From positions 6,386,001 to 6,450,000 of the forward strand of contig NZ_JADBGF010000001.1 of assembly GCF_014873495.1 (NCBI RefSeq): 64,000 nt of DNA, in the 5' to 3' direction. The DNA comes from Streptomyces stelliscabiei (GTDB lineage Bacteria; Actinomycetota; Actinomycetes; Streptomycetales; Streptomycetaceae). This document shows, one piece after another, positions 41,268 through 51,647 of the stretch (position 1 is its first letter; the number at the start of each line of letters is the position of its first letter). The notes beneath the pieces are model-generated. The model was not told the origin of the DNA, made no database searches, and saw only the letters and a list, made by a program, of their open reading frames with translations. The position numbers were made by a program, and so were the translations under genes.

Positions 41268-42533
41268 GTGAACCAACTGATGTCCCGAGAGTCCGAGGCA
41301 GATCTGCCAGGGGAAGCCGAAACATCGCTCCCCGGCACGTTGCCGGAAGCCCTGCGTGCCGAACTCGTCGCCTTCCGCCGCGACTTGCACATGCACCCGG
41401 AGCTCGGCAACCAGGAGTTCCGCACGACCGCCGCGATCAAGGCCCGCCTGGAGAAGGCCGGCCTCAACCCGCGCGTGCTCGACAGCGGCACCGGACTCAT
41501 CTGTGACATCGGCGACTGGAACGGCACCGACAGTGCCGCGCTCGCCCTGCGCGCCGACATCGACGCCCTGCCCATCCCGGACACCAAGGTCGACTGCGAC
41601 TACCGCTCCACCGTCCCCGACCGCGCCCACGCCTGCGGCCACGACGTGCACACCACCGTCGTCCTCGGCGCCGGCCTCGTCCTCGCCGACCTGCACCGCA
41701 GGGGACAGCTGCCCCGCCCCGTCCGGCTGATCTTCCAGCCCGCCGAGGAGGTCCTGCCCGGTGGTGCCGCCGACGCGATCCGGAGCGGCGCGCTCGACGG
41801 CGTCGGCCGCATCATCGCCGTGCACTGCGACCCGAGGGTCGACGCCGGCTTCATCGGCCTGCGCCACGGCCCCATCACCTCCGCCTGCGACCGGCTGGAG
41901 CTGTCCCTGGACGGGCCGGGCGGCCACACCGCGCGCCCCCACCTCACCACCGACCTCGTCACCGCCGCAGCCCGGGTCGTCACCGACGTCCCCGCGCTGG
42001 TCGCCCGCCGCTTCGACGCCCGCGCCGGGCTCGTCGTGACCTGGGGCCGCATCGAGTCGGGCCACGCCCCGAACGTCATCCCGCAGCACGCCGAACTCTC
42101 CGGCACCGTCCGCTGCCTGGACATCAACGCCTGGCGGCAGGCCCCCGACCTGATCCACGAGGCGGTCCAGGAGGTCGCGGTCATGCACCGCGCCAAGCCC
42201 GAGATCAACTACATCCGGGGCGTCCCGCCGGTCGTGAACGACCCCGTCGTCACCGAACTGCTGCACGACTCGATGGTCGCCCGCCGCGGTGTCCGGTCCG
42301 TGGAGGACACCGAGCAGAGCCTCGGCGGCGAGGACTTCTCCTGGTACCTGGAGCACGTCCCGGGCGCGATGGCGCGTCTGGGTGTCCGCCGTCCGGGCGA
42401 TCTCACCGTCCGCGACCTCCACCAGGGCGACTTCGACGCCGACGAGCACGCCATCACCGTGGGCGTGGAACTCTTCACCGCGGCCGCCCTCCTCGACGCC
42501 CGTATGCGCGTCATGGACCCGGCAGGCCGGTAA
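41268..42533 (+). CDS. M20-family amidohydrolase/peptidase
   Basis: 421 aa cytosolic zinc hydrolase of the hippurate/IAA-amino-acid hydrolase type. HPELGNQEF, the metal ligands in HACGHDVHTT and PAEEVLPGGA, and the dimerisation-domain GGHTARPH motif are present; the final ligand is in GGEDFSW. It would release amino acids from N-acyl conjugates. GTG 41268 is preceded by TACCCT at the right distance for a leaderless start; ATG 41280 four codons later is an alternative. It stands immediately upstream of the nucleoside-uptake genes but has its own promoter and no copy of their operator. Confidence 0.9.
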   Translation: MNQLMSRESEADLPGEAETSLPGTLPEALRAELVAFRRDLHMHPELGNQEFRTTAAIKARLEKAGLNPRVLDSGTGLICDIGDWNGTDSAALALRADIDALPIPDTKVDCDYRSTVPDRAHACGHDVHTTVVLGAGLVLADLHRRGQLPRPVRLIFQPAEEVLPGGAADAIRSGALDGVGRIIAVHCDPRVDAGFIGLRHGPITSACDRLELSLDGPGGHTARPHLTTDLVTAAARVVTDVPALVARRFDARAGLVVTWGRIESGHAPNVIPQHAELSGTVRCLDINAWRQAPDLIHEAVQEVAVMHRAKPEINYIRGVPPVVNDPVVTELLHDSMVARRGVRSVEDTEQSLGGEDFSWYLEHVPGAMARLGVRRPGDLTVRDLHQGDFDADEHAITVGVELFTAAALLDARMRVMDPAGR

Positions 42534-42834
42534 CCCCCTCCGGTTGCGCCCCGCCGGCCCTCGCGGCAGCCTGGTGCGCGTGTCCGTACGATCACCGTAC
42601 GGAGCGCGCACCTTCACGCTGACGTCACCCCTCGTACACGCACAGCGAGGGGCGGGAGAGGCACTGTGTCCAGAAGATCCCTTTCGATCCCATGGTTCAC
42701 GAGGACGTAACGGCCACCGGCACGAATGGATAACGGCCAGTCGAAACCCCGTTCCCAGGAGGGTCTACGCGCGTTAATGTGCGCCGAACTGAGCACCCGG
42801 TCGCGGGGCTTTGGAGAAGATGGGGAACTTCAAG
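42534..42834. other. Intergenic leader of the first BMP lipoprotein gene
   Basis: 301 bp with no supported gene; it holds the CTACGCGCGTTA operator (42765-42776) and presumably the promoter of the downstream lipoprotein gene. Confidence 0.4.
42765..42776. promoter_or_regulatory. Nucleoside-regulon palindrome, site 1
   Basis: CTACGCGCGTTA, one base from the perfect palindrome CTACGCGCGTAG. It sits 59 bp upstream of the first BMP gene. The preceding GGAGGGT is also shared with site 2, so the two leaders derive from one ancestral promoter. Confidence 0.75.
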
Positions 42835-43893
42835 ATGCGTCGGATTTCCAAACTGACCCGCGTCGCGGTGGGGGTCGCGTCGCTGGCGCTCGCCGCCACG
42901 GCCTGTGGTGGTACCAGCAGCGAGAGCAGCGGCAGCGGCGGCGAGACCAGCAAGGGCGAAAAGGGTCTCGCGATCGCGTACGACATCGGCGGCAAGGGCG
43001 ACCAGTCCTTCAACGACGCCGCGTTCGCGGGCCTGGAGAAGGCTCAGAAGGAATTCGGGTACAAGACCGAGGACATCGAGCCCACCGAGGGCGAGACGGA
43101 CGCCGACAAGCAGCAGCGTCTGGAGTCCCTCGCCAAGCAGGGCTACAACCCGGTGATCGGCGTCGGCTTCGCCTACGGCCCCGCGATGGAGGCCGCGTCC
43201 AAGCAGTTCCCGAAGACCACCTTCGGCATCGTCGACTCGGTCGTCGAGGGTGACAACGTGGCGTCCCTCGTCTTCGCCGAGCAGGAGGCCTCGTACCTCG
43301 CCGGTGTCGCGGCCGCCAAGGCCACCAAGACGAACACCGTGGGCTTCGTGGGCGGTGTGGACATCCCGCTCATCCACAAGTTCGAGGCCGGCTACAAGCA
43401 GGGTGTCGAGGACACCAGCGGCGGCAAGGTCAAGGTCCTCTCGCAGTACCTGACCCAGACGGCCGAGGAGGGCGGCTTCTCCAGCCCCGACAAGGGCAAG
43501 GCCGCCGCCGAGGGCCAGATCGAGAAGAAGGCGGACGTGCTCTACGCGGCCGCCGGCCTCTCCGGCCAGGGTGTCATCGAGGCCGCCGCCAAGGCCAAGG
43601 TCTGGGCGATCGGTGTCGACTCCGACCAGTACAACCAGGAGGCCCTGGCCCCCTACAAGGACTACATCCTCACCTCCGCCCTGAAGGACGTCGGCGGCGC
43701 GGTCTACGCCCTCGCCAAGTCCGTCGAGGACGGCAAGCCCCTCACCGGTGTCCAGACCTTCGACCTCAAGGTGGATGGCGTCGGCCTCGCCGACTCCAAC
43801 CCGAAGATGGCGGAGATCGCCGGCCTGACCGACGCCGTCGCGAAGGCCAAGGAAGGCATCATCGACGGCTCGATCAAGGTGAAGACCGAGTAG
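42835..43893 (+). CDS. bmpA: BMP-family nucleoside-binding lipoprotein (copy 1)
   Basis: 352 aa. Type II lipoprotein signal (MRRISKLTRVAVGVASLALAATAC), then the BMP/Med periplasmic-binding fold: GLAIAYDIGGKGDQSFNDAAFAGLEKA, VGFVGGVDIPLIHKFEAGY, QTAEEGGFSSPDKGK, VWAIGVDSDQY. These proteins capture nucleosides outside the membrane and deliver them to ABC permeases. ATG 42835 is chosen by analogy with the paralogue; ATG 42820 or TTG 42811 would extend the N-terminus by a few residues. A palindromic operator precedes it and a strong hairpin follows, so it is a separate transcription unit. Confidence 0.93.
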   Translation: MRRISKLTRVAVGVASLALAATACGGTSSESSGSGGETSKGEKGLAIAYDIGGKGDQSFNDAAFAGLEKAQKEFGYKTEDIEPTEGETDADKQQRLESLAKQGYNPVIGVGFAYGPAMEAASKQFPKTTFGIVDSVVEGDNVASLVFAEQEASYLAGVAAAKATKTNTVGFVGGVDIPLIHKFEAGYKQGVEDTSGGKVKVLSQYLTQTAEEGGFSSPDKGKAAAEGQIEKKADVLYAAAGLSGQGVIEAAAKAKVWAIGVDSDQYNQEALAPYKDYILTSALKDVGGAVYALAKSVEDGKPLTGVQTFDLKVDGVGLADSNPKMAEIAGLTDAVAKAKEGIIDGSIKVKTE

Positions 43894-43914
43894 GTCCGGA
43901 TCCGCGACGAACGC

Positions 43915-43954
43915 CGACAGCGGGCGGGTGTGCTTCTGCACCCGCCCGCTGTCG
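43915..43954 (+). terminator. Terminator of the first BMP gene
   Basis: Arms GACAGCGGGCGGGTG and CACCCGCCCGCTGTC (plus one flanking pair) with an 8-nt loop, 21 bp after the stop codon. Confidence 0.8.
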
Positions 43955-44000
43955 CGTTTCCCGGCACCTCGCTCCGAGGCGGGCCCTGAAAGGGCCGCGG

Positions 44001-44236
44001 GGGTGCCGCGTCCTCCGCGTCATGTCGGACGGCAGCCTCGTAAGGGGTGCGAGGGGCCGCGTCCGTGCCGGACGGCGACCCCGTGCGGGGTACGAGGGGC
44101 CGCGTGCGTGCCAGACGGCAGCCCCGTAGGAGGCATGAGGGACCGCGTCCGGGCGGGGGCGGCCCCGCATAGGGCACGAGGGGCCGCATCCGGGCCGGGG
44201 CGGCCCCGTAAGGGGCGCGGGGAACTGCGCGACCAG
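44001..44236. repeat. Degenerate tandem repeat array of about 43 bp, ending in the dispersed GC-rich repeat
   Basis: Units at 44053-44095, 44096-44138, 44139-44179 and 44180-44220 each run from GGGGCCGCGT to CACGA/TACGA, with a more diverged unit before them. The last runs into GGGGCGCGGGGAACTGCGCG, the dispersed element seen at 14190-14424 and 55396. The array is non-coding. Confidence 0.75.
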
Positions 44237-44359
44237 CCACGATGCACCCGCACCCGACACTCCACCCCCACTCCACCCCCAACACCCTCCCGCCACCTCC
44301 GGACACCCTTGCAACACGGCCCCATAACAACGTGGTCCACCAGGCTTCACCCGGAGGGT

Positions 44360-44371
44360 CTACGCGCGTTA
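44360..44371. promoter_or_regulatory. Nucleoside-regulon palindrome, site 2
   Basis: CTACGCGCGTTA, identical to site 1, 88 bp upstream of the second BMP gene and preceded by the same GGAGGGT. Confidence 0.75.
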
Positions 44372-44458
44372 CTCTGCGGCGAAAGCCATATAAGGCGCCG
44401 ATGCTGTGAAGCACTACTGAGCAGTACCCCCCGGCGCTGTACGACAGGAGCACCACAC

Positions 44459-45511
44459 ATGCGCCGGGTTTCCCGCCTCGCGGTCGCAGGCGCAGCGACC
44501 GCCTCCCTCGCCCTCGCCCTCTCCGCCTGCGGCGGCACCTCGACGGACGCCGCGACGTCCGCCGACTCCAAGGGCGACAAGGGCCTCGCGATCGCCTACG
44601 ACGTCGGTGGCAAGGGCGACCAGTCCTTCAACGACGCGGCGTACGCGGGCCTGGAGAAGGCGAAGAAGGAGTTCGGGTACGACACCCGGGACATCGAGCC
44701 CACCGAGGGCGAGACGGACGCGGACAAGGAGCAGCGCCTGGTCTCCCTGGCCAAGCAGGGCTACAACCCGGTCGTCGGCGTCGGCTACGCGTACGCGACG
44801 GCCGTGAAGGCCGCCGCCGAGCAGTACCCGGACACCACCTTCGGCATCGTGGACGACTCCACGGTCCAGCTGAAGAACGTCGCGGACCTGGTCTTCTCCG
44901 AGGAGCAGGCCTCGTACCTCGCCGGTGTCGCGGCGGCCAGGTCCACGAAGACGAACACCGTCGGCTTCGTGGGCGGTGTGGACATCCCGCTGATCCACAA
45001 GTTCCAGGCGGGCTTCGAGCAGGGCGTCAAGGACACCAACCCCAAGGCGAAGGTGCTCACCCAGTACCTCACCCAGACGGCCGAGGAGGGTGGCTTCTCC
45101 AGCCCCGACAAGGGCAAGACGGCCGCCGAGGGCCAGATCGAGAAGAAGGCCGACGTGATCTACGCGGCGGCCGGTCTGTCCGGTCAGGGCGTGATCGAGG
45201 CCGCCGAGACCGACCAGGTCTGGGCGATCGGTGTCGACTCCGACCAGTACCGGCAGGAAGCCCTCGCGAAGTACAAGGACTCCATCCTGACCTCGGCGAC
45301 GAAGGACGTCGCCAAGGCGGTGTACAACCTGGCGAAGTCGGTCGAGGACGGCAAGCCCGCGACCGGTATCGTCAGGGGCGATCTGAAGACCGGCGAGGTC
45401 GGCCTCGCCGACTCCAACCCGAAGTTCAAGAGCGACACCGAACTCCAGGAGGCCCTCGCCACGGCCAAGGAGAAGATCATCAGCGGCGAGATCAAGGTCA
45501 GGACCAGCTGA
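44459..45511 (+). CDS. BMP-family nucleoside-binding lipoprotein (copy 2)
   Basis: 350 aa, closely similar to copy 1 throughout (KGLAIAYDVGGKGDQSFNDAAYAGL; GFVGGVDIPLIHKFQAGFEQG; EEGGFSSPDKGKTAAEGQIEKKADVIYAAAGLSGQGVIEA). Canonical lipobox LALSAC. Differences concentrate in the hinge-proximal loops (DDSTVQLKN versus SVVEGDN), which could alter ligand range or affinity. ATG 44459 follows GACAGGAG. It has its own operator and is followed by a hairpin terminator, then by the ABC operon, so both lipoproteins probably feed the same permease. Confidence 0.93.
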   Translation: MRRVSRLAVAGAATASLALALSACGGTSTDAATSADSKGDKGLAIAYDVGGKGDQSFNDAAYAGLEKAKKEFGYDTRDIEPTEGETDADKEQRLVSLAKQGYNPVVGVGYAYATAVKAAAEQYPDTTFGIVDDSTVQLKNVADLVFSEEQASYLAGVAAARSTKTNTVGFVGGVDIPLIHKFQAGFEQGVKDTNPKAKVLTQYLTQTAEEGGFSSPDKGKTAAEGQIEKKADVIYAAAGLSGQGVIEAAETDQVWAIGVDSDQYRQEALAKYKDSILTSATKDVAKAVYNLAKSVEDGKPATGIVRGDLKTGEVGLADSNPKFKSDTELQEALATAKEKIISGEIKVRTS

Positions 45512-45595
45512 TCAGCTGTACCACGAGCAGTCGCGCGACCCCGGTGGTGTTCAGGCACCCCCGAAGTCGCCAGTAACCGCGGGGTTACGTGCGCT

Positions 45596-45634
45596 CAACG
45601 GGGTACGGGGAGTATCGCTCCCTGTACCCCGTTG
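45596..45634 (+). terminator. Terminator of the second BMP gene
   Basis: 17-bp arms CAACGGGGTACGGGGAG and CTCCCTGTACCCCGTTG (one G-U pair) with a 5-nt loop, upstream of the ABC operon promoter. Confidence 0.75.
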
Positions 45635-45724
45635 TCTAAGCGGCCCCGGGGACGTCGAGGCATCTCGCCCCGTTTTCCCCGGTACCGCCTGGGCGCGTCG
45701 CCCGCTTCCGATGCCGTAGGGGCG

Positions 45725-45736
45725 CTACGCGCGTAG
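45725..45736. promoter_or_regulatory. Nucleoside-regulon palindrome, site 3
   Basis: Perfect 12-bp palindrome CTACGCGCGTAG, 16 bp before the AGGAG of the ABC ATPase gene. At this position a bound repressor would block the promoter or leader of the whole uptake/salvage operon. Confidence 0.8.
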
Positions 45737-45794
45737 ACGACCCCCTTTCCCAGGAGAGTGCGCCATCAACGCGTCCAGCAGCCCTCCGGCCGAC

Positions 45795-47380
<1,586 letters not shown>

Positions 47381-47381
<1 letters not shown>

Positions 47382-48511
47382 TGAAGAAGTTCGACAAGGA
47401 GCGCGTGCTCCTCGCGGTGGCCGGACCGGTCCTCGCGCTCGCCGTGGCCTTCGCGCTGACCGCGATCGTGCTGCTGGCCTCCGGCAAGAACCCGGTCGAG
47501 CCGTTCTCGATCATGCTGGAGCAGGCCACGTTCTCCGACATCCAGGTCCGGATCATCAACCAGGCCTCGCTGTACTACGTCGCCGCCCTCGCGGTGGCCA
47601 TCGGCTTCCGGATGAACCTGTTCAACATCGGTGTCGACGGTCAGTACCTGCTCGGCGCCATGATGGCCGCGATCGTCGGCGCCCACGTCGACCTGCCCGC
47701 CGCCCTGCAGATCCCGCTGCTGATGCTCACCGCGATCCTCACCGGCGCCTTCTGGGCCGGCATCGTCGGTGTCCTCAAGGTCACCCGGGGCGTCAGCGAG
47801 GTCGTCGCGTCGATCATGCTGAACGCGATCGCCACCTCCGTCATCGGCTACCTCTGGCTGCCGAACGTCTTCGGCGTCAAGGTCGGCAACAACAACACCA
47901 CCGGCGAGATGGCCGAGTCCGGCTGGGTCCCCGGCATCGACATGGGCGCGGCCGGCGAGATCTACGGCCTGGTCCTCCTCGCCGTGCTGCTCGGCATCGG
48001 CTACTGGATCGTCATCAACCGCACCCGCTTCGGCTTCGACCTGCGCGCCTCCGGCGCCTCGGAGTCGGCCGCCGCGGCCAGCGGTGTCGACCCCAAGCGC
48101 ATGGTCCTCACCGCGATGCTGATCTCCGGCGGTGTCGCGGGCCTCGCGGGCCTGCCGATCCTGCTCGGCGACACCCACACGTACAGCCTGAACTTCCCCA
48201 CCGGGATCGGCTTCCTGGGCATCGGCATCGCCCTCCTCGGCCGCAACAGCCCCGTCGGCATCGCCTTCGCCGCCCTGCTGTGGGCCTGGCTCGACAAGGC
48301 CTCCCCGGAGCTGGACTTCCACGGCTACGACAAGGAGATCGCGGTCATCATGCAGGGCCTGATCGTGCTCTCGGTCGTCGTCTCCTACGAGACCGTGCGC
48401 GAGTGGGGCCTGCGCCGCCAGCAGCGCCGGGTCGGCGCCGAGCTGGCCGCGGGCCACGTCCTCGGCGCCTCCGACAACAACAACGTCAAGAAGGAGGTGG
48501 CGGGCCGATGA
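47381..48511 (+). CDS. Nucleoside ABC transporter permease 1
   Basis: 376-aa membrane permease of the BPD_transp_2 family, about ten helices. GFRMNLFNIGVDGQYLLGAM is the conserved family motif; DLRASGASESAAAASGVDPKRM corresponds to the cytosolic coupling loop contacting the ATPase. It pairs with the next permease to form the heterodimeric channel for nucleosides delivered by the BMP lipoproteins. Translationally coupled on both sides (TGATG before, ATGA after); an AAGGAGGTGG ribosome-binding site for the next gene lies within its 3' end. Confidence 0.93.
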
Positions 48512-49782
48512 CCACGAGCACCACCGCGACCGACGTCAACCAGCCCTCGCTGCAGCCTGCCGCCCCGACCGGCCGCAAGATGTCGCTGCCCGTCCTGCTG
48601 CTGGTCATCGCCGGTGTCCTCGCACTCACCTCGATCGTCCGCATCATCACCGGCGCCGACGGCATCACCAACGTCAGCCAGATGTCCACCGCGCTGGAAC
48701 TGGCGGTCCCGATCGGCCTCGCCGGTCTCGGCGGTCTGTGGGCCGAGCGCGCGGGCGTCGTCAACATCGGCCTCGAAGGCATGATGATCCTCGGCACCTG
48801 GTTCGGTGCCTGGGCCGGCTTCCAGTGGGGCCCGTGGACCGGTGTCCTGATCGGCATCATCGGCGGCTGCCTCGGCGGTCTGCTGCACGCCTTCGTCACC
48901 GTCACCTTCAACGTCAACCACATCGTCTCCGGTGTGGCCATCAACATCCTCGCCCTCGGTGCCACCCGCTACCTCGCGCCCCTCGCCTTCGAGGGCCACC
49001 AGGGCGGCTCCGCCAAGCAGTCCCCGCCGGTCGACTCCCTCGGCGACTTCACGGTGCCCGGGCTCTCGGACGCGCTCCAGACCCTCAACGAGAAGGGCTG
49101 GTTCTTCGTCTCCGACCTCGCCGGTCTGCTCGGCGGCCTGGTCACCAACGTCTCCTGGCTGACCCTGCTGGCCGTCGCGCTGATCCCCGCCACCTGGTGG
49201 ATCCTGTGGCGCTCCGCCTTCGGCCTGCGCCTGCGCTCCTGCGGCGAGAACCCGATCGCCGCCGAGTCCCTCGGCGTCAACGTCTACAAGTACAAGTACC
49301 TCGCCGTGATCATCTCCGGCGGTCTGGCCGGCCTCGGCGGCGCCTTCCTCTCCATCGTCGCCAACCCCTTCTACCTGGAGGGGCAGACCAGTGGCCGCGG
49401 CTACATCGGTCTCGCCGCGATGATCTTCGGCAACTGGATGCCGGGCGGTCTCGCCCTCGGCGCCGGCCTCTTCGGCTACACCGACAGCCTCAACCTGCGC
49501 GGCGGCTCCGAGAACGTCCACGCCCTGCTGCTGCTCGGCGCCCTGCTGCTGGTCATCGGCGCGATCTGGCAGGCCGTCCGCAAGAAGTACGTCCCGGCCG
49601 CGATCACCTTCGTGATCGGCGCCCTGGTCTACACCTGGTACGCGACCACCAACGAGGTCCCCAACCAGGTCGTCGCCGCCACGCCGTACGTCATCACCCT
49701 GATCGTCCTCGCGCTCTCCGCCCAGCGTCTGCGGATGCCGAAGGCCGACGGCATGCCGTACCGGAAGGGACAGGGCAAGTGA
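48508..49782 (+). CDS. Nucleoside ABC transporter permease 2
   Basis: 424-aa permease of the same family. GLWAERAGVVNIGLEGMMILGTWFGAWAG matches the conserved motif, and LRLRSCGENPIAAESLGVNVYKYKY the coupling loop. An additional C-terminal pair of helices (VPAAITFVIGALVYTWYATT) extends beyond the usual about 310 aa. ATG 48508 overlaps the previous stop and follows AAGGAGG. GTGA overlap with cytidine deaminase at the end ties uptake to salvage. Confidence 0.93.
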   Translation: MTTSTTATDVNQPSLQPAAPTGRKMSLPVLLLVIAGVLALTSIVRIITGADGITNVSQMSTALELAVPIGLAGLGGLWAERAGVVNIGLEGMMILGTWFGAWAGFQWGPWTGVLIGIIGGCLGGLLHAFVTVTFNVNHIVSGVAINILALGATRYLAPLAFEGHQGGSAKQSPPVDSLGDFTVPGLSDALQTLNEKGWFFVSDLAGLLGGLVTNVSWLTLLAVALIPATWWILWRSAFGLRLRSCGENPIAAESLGVNVYKYKYLAVIISGGLAGLGGAFLSIVANPFYLEGQTSGRGYIGLAAMIFGNWMPGGLALGAGLFGYTDSLNLRGGSENVHALLLLGALLLVIGAIWQAVRKKYVPAAITFVIGALVYTWYATTNEVPNQVVAATPYVITLIVLALSAQRLRMPKADGMPYRKGQGK

Positions 49783-50171
49783 CCGCCGTCGACTGGGCCG
49801 CGCTGCGCACGGCGGCCCGGGACGCCATGTCCCGGGCGTACGCCCCCTACTCCGGCTACCCCGTCGGTGTGGCCGCCCTCGTCGACGACGGCCGGATCGT
49901 CTCCGGCTGCAACGTCGAGAACGCCTCGTACGGCCTCGGCCTGTGCGCGGAGTGCGGCCTGGTCTCGCAGCTGCAGAACAGCGGCGGAGGCCGTCTGACG
50001 CACTTCACCTGCGTGGACGGAAAGGGCGACATCCTCGTCCCGTGCGGCCGCTGCCGGCAGCTGCTGTACGAGTTCGGCGGCCCGGAGCTCCTGCTGGAGA
50101 CCCCGGCGGGCATCCTGCCCCTCTCGGAGATGCTGCCCCAGGCGTTCGGCCCGGACCATCTCACCAAGTGA
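49779..50171 (+). CDS. cdd: Cytidine deaminase
   Basis: 130-aa zinc enzyme converting cytidine and deoxycytidine to uridine and deoxyuridine. The catalytic Cys-Ala-Glu is in NVENASYGLGLCAECG and the other zinc cysteines in PCGRCRQLLYEF. The size is that of the homotetrameric class. The GTG start overlaps the permease stop (GTGA). Its product feeds pyrimidine salvage alongside the following phosphorylase. A strong hairpin begins 8 bp after its stop. Confidence 0.95.
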   Translation: MTAVDWAALRTAARDAMSRAYAPYSGYPVGVAALVDDGRIVSGCNVENASYGLGLCAECGLVSQLQNSGGGRLTHFTCVDGKGDILVPCGRCRQLLYEFGGPELLLETPAGILPLSEMLPQAFGPDHLTK

Positions 50172-50178
50172 CTCCCGT

Positions 50179-50212
50179 GCGGCCCCTCCTGACGAACGGT
50201 CGGAGGGGCCGC
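50179..50212 (+). terminator. Hairpin between cdd and deoA
   Basis: GCGGCCCCTCC / GGAGGGGCCGC stem with a 12-nt loop, located between two genes of the same pathway and strand. It may terminate or attenuate the ABC-cdd transcript so that deoA is expressed at a lower level or from its own promoter in 50213-50273. Confidence 0.65.
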
Positions 50213-50273
50213 GCACTTTCCCGATCCGCGGCATGTCACCGGATCGCTGTCGAACACCCTCGAAGGGAACCCC

Positions 50274-51566
50274 ATGACGTCTGTGTCCATGGATGCCATC
50301 TCCGTCATCCGCACCAAGCGGGACCGCGGTGAACTCAGCGACGAGCAGATCGACTGGGTCATCGACGCGTACACCCGCGGCGAGGTCGCCGACTACCAGA
50401 TGGCCGCGCTCAACATGGCGATCCTCCTCAACGGCATGGACCGCCGGGAGATCGCCCGCTGGACGGCCGCGATGATCGCCTCCGGCGAGCGCATGGACTT
50501 CTCGTCCCTGTCCCGCCCCACCGCCGACAAGCACTCCACGGGTGGCGTCGGCGACAAGATCACCCTTCCGCTCGCCCCCCTGGTGGCGGCCTGCGGCGCG
50601 GCCGTTCCCCAGCTCTCGGGCCGGGGCCTCGGCCACACCGGCGGCACCCTCGACAAGCTGGAGTCCATCCCCGGCTGGCGCGCCCTGCTGTCCAACGAGG
50701 AGATGCTGAACGTCCTGGACGAGGTCGGCGCCGTCATCTGCGCGGCCGGCGACGGCCTGGCCCCGGCCGACAAGAAGCTCTACGCGCTCCGCGACGTCAC
50801 CGGCACGGTCGAGGCGATCCCGCTGATCGCCTCCTCCATCATGTCCAAGAAGATCGCCGAGGGGACCGGCTCGCTGGTCCTGGACGTGAAGGTGGGCACG
50901 GGAGCCTTCATGAAGACGCTGGAGGACGCCCGCGAGCTGGCCTCCACGATGGTGGGCCTCGGCAACGACCACGGCGTGAGGACGGTCGCCCTGCTCACGG
51001 ACATGTCGACCCCCCTCGGCCTGACGGCGGGCAACGCCCTGGAGGTCCGCGAGTCGGTCGAGGTCCTGGCGGGCGGTGGCCCGGCGGACGTCGTGGAACT
51101 CACCGTCGCCCTGGCCCGCGAGATGCTCGACGCGGCCGGTGTGAAGGACGCCGACCCGGCGAAGGCGCTGGCCGACGGCTCGGCGATGGACGCCTGGCGT
51201 CGCATGATCGCGGCTCAGGGCGGCGACCCGGACGCCCCGCTGCCGACCGCGCGCGAACAGCACGTGGTGAAGGCGACCGCCTCCGGCGTCCTGACCCGCC
51301 TCGACGCCTACGACATCGGCATCGCCGCCTGGCGTCTCGGCGCCGGACGCGCCCGCAAGGAGGACCCGGTGCAGGCCGGCGCGGGCGTCGAGATGCACGC
51401 CAAGCCCGGCGACACGGTGACCGAGGGCCAGCCCCTGCTCACCCTCCACACCGACACCCCGGAGCGCTTCGCCTACGCCCTGGAGGCGGTGACCGGCTCG
51501 TACGACATCGCGGCGGCCGGGACGGAGTTCACCCCGTCGCCGGTGGTGCTGGAACGTATCGCCTGA
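50274..51566 (+). CDS. deoA: Thymidine phosphorylase
   Basis: 430 aa pyrimidine nucleoside phosphorylase, splitting thymidine or deoxyuridine with phosphate into base and deoxyribose-1-phosphate. Signature KHSTGGVGDKITLPLAPLVAACG with the phosphate-binding glycines, KLYALRDVTGTVEAIPLIASSIMSKK, and the C-terminal GKAxEDPV-like segment ARKEDPVQAGAGVEMHAKPGD are present. ATG follows GAAGGGA. It completes an uptake, deamination and phosphorolysis route with the preceding genes. A strong terminator follows. Confidence 0.96.
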   Translation: MTSVSMDAISVIRTKRDRGELSDEQIDWVIDAYTRGEVADYQMAALNMAILLNGMDRREIARWTAAMIASGERMDFSSLSRPTADKHSTGGVGDKITLPLAPLVAACGAAVPQLSGRGLGHTGGTLDKLESIPGWRALLSNEEMLNVLDEVGAVICAAGDGLAPADKKLYALRDVTGTVEAIPLIASSIMSKKIAEGTGSLVLDVKVGTGAFMKTLEDARELASTMVGLGNDHGVRTVALLTDMSTPLGLTAGNALEVRESVEVLAGGGPADVVELTVALAREMLDAAGVKDADPAKALADGSAMDAWRRMIAAQGGDPDAPLPTAREQHVVKATASGVLTRLDAYDIGIAAWRLGAGRARKEDPVQAGAGVEMHAKPGDTVTEGQPLLTLHTDTPERFAYALEAVTGSYDIAAAGTEFTPSPVVLERIA

Positions 51567-51592
51567 CCAGGCCGCACGACCTCTTCGGGGTG

Positions 51593-51622
51593 CACGGGAC
51601 CGGTGTGTGCGCCGGTCCCGTG
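51593..51622 (+). terminator. Terminator of deoA
   Basis: Arms CACGGGACCGG and CCGGTCCCGTG around an 8-nt loop, 26 bp after the deoA stop. Confidence 0.75.
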
Positions 51623-51647
51623 GCGTGCGCGCCGTGGCCCCGTACCG

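Larger units (their letters stand above)
43955..44458. other. Intergenic region between the two BMP genes
   Basis: About 500 bp without a supported gene. It contains the tandem repeat array (44001-44236), operator site 2 (44360-44371) and the leader of the second BMP gene. Confidence 0.4.
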
